A DNA stretch of 64,000 nt, taken from positions 6,613 to 70,612 of the forward strand of contig JAVBUF010000023.1 of NCBI GenBank assembly GCA_031555615.1. The letters are read 5' to 3'. The notes beneath the pieces are model-generated. The model searched no databases, was not told where the DNA came from, and was given only the letters and a program-made list of their open reading frames with translations. Below are positions 62,987 through 64,000 of the stretch, piece after piece. The number at the start of each line of letters is the position of its first letter. The stretch's first letter is position 1. A program made the position numbers and the translations under genes. The stretch comes from UBA935 sp031555615 (GTDB lineage Bacteria > Bacillota > Clostridia > Lachnospirales > Lachnospiraceae).

Positions 62987-63367
62987 CTTGACATTTATGA
63001 TTGGACAATACCAATAGCAGCTCCATATATTGCTTCTCCCCACTGTGCGCCATGATTAACTGTTATAACACCCACCACCGGATTATAAGTATAACTGTAA
63101 TTAAAATTATTGGCGTTTGGAAAATTACTGATAGAAAAAACAATATTATCAATAGTAATTTCTTTATAGTCCGGGTAAACGTTGGTAATATTATAAGTTC
63201 TCATATTGGTCGCGGTGGTGTTGGGATAAGATGACCAAGGTAAGGTTAAGCCCTTTAAGATGATACCATCACTGCTCTTAAAAGGGACTACTGTATCGGC
63301 ACCTCGTTCTTTATAGCCTGGCTTACCATCAGTGGTATATCCGAAAGAAAAGCCGTCTAAACTGTTG
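62299..63367. repeat. Candidate invertible segment bounded by 11-bp inverted copies
   Basis: CAACAGTTTAG at 62299-62309 (plus) is repeated exactly on the minus strand at 63367-63357. In both it lies at the same codon phase (AAC AGT TTA) at the junction of conserved and variable fibre sequence. Recombination here would flip 1.07 kb and fuse the fibre stalk in frame to the other tip. Confidence 0.6.
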
Positions 63368-64000
63368 CTTAATTCCCTGCCCATCGTGGCATCTAACGCC
63401 TTGCCAGGAACAGTTTCTAACAGGTTCGCTACCAGTGCAGGGGTATCTCCTTTCGGTCCCTGAGATCCCGTTGCTCCGATATCACCTTTATCACCCTTAG
63501 GTCCTTGCAGACCCGTATCACCTTTGTCACCCTTAGACCCCTGTGGGCCGGTTGCTCCTGTATCGCCCTTGTCACCCTTAGGTCCCTGTAATCCTGTGTC
63601 ACCTTTATCGCCCTTGGCTCCCTGCGGGCCAGTTGCACCAGTGTCACCCTTATCACCTTTCACACCTGGGATTCCCTGAATACCCTGCAGACCAGTATCA
63701 CCTTTATCGCCCTTCGGGCCCTGCAAACCAATATCACCCTTTTCGCCCTGAATACCTTGGGGACCCCGGGGGCCTTCCGCTCCGGTTTCACCCTGAATAC
63801 CTTGCGGTCCTTCTGCCCCGGTTTCACCTTTTTCACCCTGGATGCCTTGGATACCCTGGGGACCGGCCGGTCCCTGATCTCCCTTATCACCTTTAAGACC
63901 CTGAGGTCCCATCTCACCAGTTTCGCCTTTTTCGCCCTGAATACCCTGAATTCCTTGGGGACCTTCCGGGCCCATTTCACCCTGATCACCTTTGGGTCCC
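62995..64000 (-). CDS. Collagen-like phage tail fibre protein (partial, 5' end missing)
   Basis: About 334 residues are visible; the gene continues past the window edge and the first ATG in the window is internal. Over 180 residues are Gly-X-Y repeats (GPQGIQGIQGEKGE, GPKGDKGDT), forming a triple-helical stalk. They are followed by ALVANLLETV and GKALDATMGRELSNSL, a motif common at the stalk/tip junction of tail fibres, and then a variable tip of about 120 residues. The protein should attach the phage to its host. An alternative tip lies on the opposite strand next to it. Confidence 0.88.
   Translation of the reverse strand, partial: GPKGDQGEMGPEGPQGIQGIQGEKGETGEMGPQGLKGDKGDQGPAGPQGIQGIQGEKGETGAEGPQGIQGETGAEGPRGPQGIQGEKGDIGLQGPKGDKGDTGLQGIQGIPGVKGDKGDTGATGPQGAKGDKGDTGLQGPKGDKGDTGATGPQGSKGDKGDTGLQGPKGDKGDIGATGSQGPKGDTPALVANLLETVPGKALDATMGRELSNSLDGFSFGYTTDGKPGYKERGADTVVPFKSSDGIILKGLTLPWSSYPNTTATNMRTYNITNVYPDYKEITIDNIVFSISNFPNANNFNYSYTYNPVVGVITVNHGAQWGEAIYGAAIGIVQS

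Noticed and set aside
62294..63367. Diversity-generating retroelement in the tail fibre
   Set aside because: No template repeat with adenine-biased differences and no reverse transcriptase are visible; the two tips differ by whole segments.
63455..64000. Dense short repeats resembling a tandem repeat or CRISPR array
   Set aside because: They are Gly-X-Y codon repeats of the collagen-like fibre, with no constant spacer/repeat structure.

Overview
The window looks like chromosome of a low-to-mid GC Gram-positive anaerobe, most likely Clostridia and close to Lachnospiraceae. Reasons: a T-box leader on thrS, AGGAGG-type ribosome binding sites, TTGACA/TATAAT promoters, intrinsic terminators with T-tracts, a single-chain purL of about 1270 residues, and gene types common in gut clostridia (GH94 phosphorylase, GH13 lipoprotein, YesM-type kinase, 7TM-type sensor kinase). 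The organism assignment is inference. Almost all genes lie on the minus strand.

Layout. 1-3.8 kb: a T-box-controlled unit with a small membrane protein, thrS and a polytopic glycosyltransferase that runs off the left edge. 3.8-11 kb: an orphan YesM-type kinase, a phosphoglucomutase/phosphomannomutase, a GH94 disaccharide phosphorylase and a PAS-PAS-GGDEF protein with a degenerate active site. 11-15.5 kb: a DUF3298-type protein whose start codon sits in a perfect hairpin, a SEC-C protein, a DUF4143 ATPase, and a graveyard of frameshifted fragments, one with a HELGH metallopeptidase motif. 15.5-18 kb: intracellular GH5 glucanase, Dabb protein and alpha/beta hydrolase. 18-26 kb: heterodimeric ABC exporter with divergent AraC regulator, azlCD, a small membrane protein, LysR regulator and a second DUF4143 ATPase. 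26-31 kb: carAB. 31-37.3 kb: TetR regulator, flavin reductase, response regulator, kinase and a MacB-type ABC transporter. 37.3-43 kb: chemoreceptor, LytTR regulator and a 7TM kinase/OmpR regulator pair. 43-48 kb: purL, TetR regulator and an unknown protein. 48-49.5 kb: OFA-family transporter. 49.5-59 kb: a maltodextrin locus (GH13 lipoprotein, secreted protein, malG, malF, malE, malQ and divergent LacI regulator). Near 59 kb: tRNA-Trp. 59-64 kb: late part of a prophage (Rha regulator, endolysin, holin, small membrane proteins, collagen-like tail fibre).

Carbohydrate logic. The maltodextrin locus can capture, import and rearrange glucans. GH13 trims outside the cell, MalEFG imports, and MalQ plus the phosphoglucomutase handle the sugars inside. 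The GH5 enzyme lacks a signal peptide, so with GH94 it suggests cytoplasmic hydrolysis and phosphorolysis of imported beta-glucan oligosaccharides. GH94 lies 13 bp from the phosphoglucomutase, which can convert glucose-1-phosphate to glucose-6-phosphate.

The most striking structure is at 62.3-63.4 kb. The collagen-like tail fibre gene (minus) meets tail-to-tail a promoterless, RBS-less cassette on the plus strand. The cassette begins with the same sequence that starts the fibre's variable C-terminus. An 11-bp identical segment in inverted orientation, in the same reading frame in both, would let inversion swap the receptor-binding tip. This is a candidate phase-variable host-range switch; no recombinase is visible in the window.
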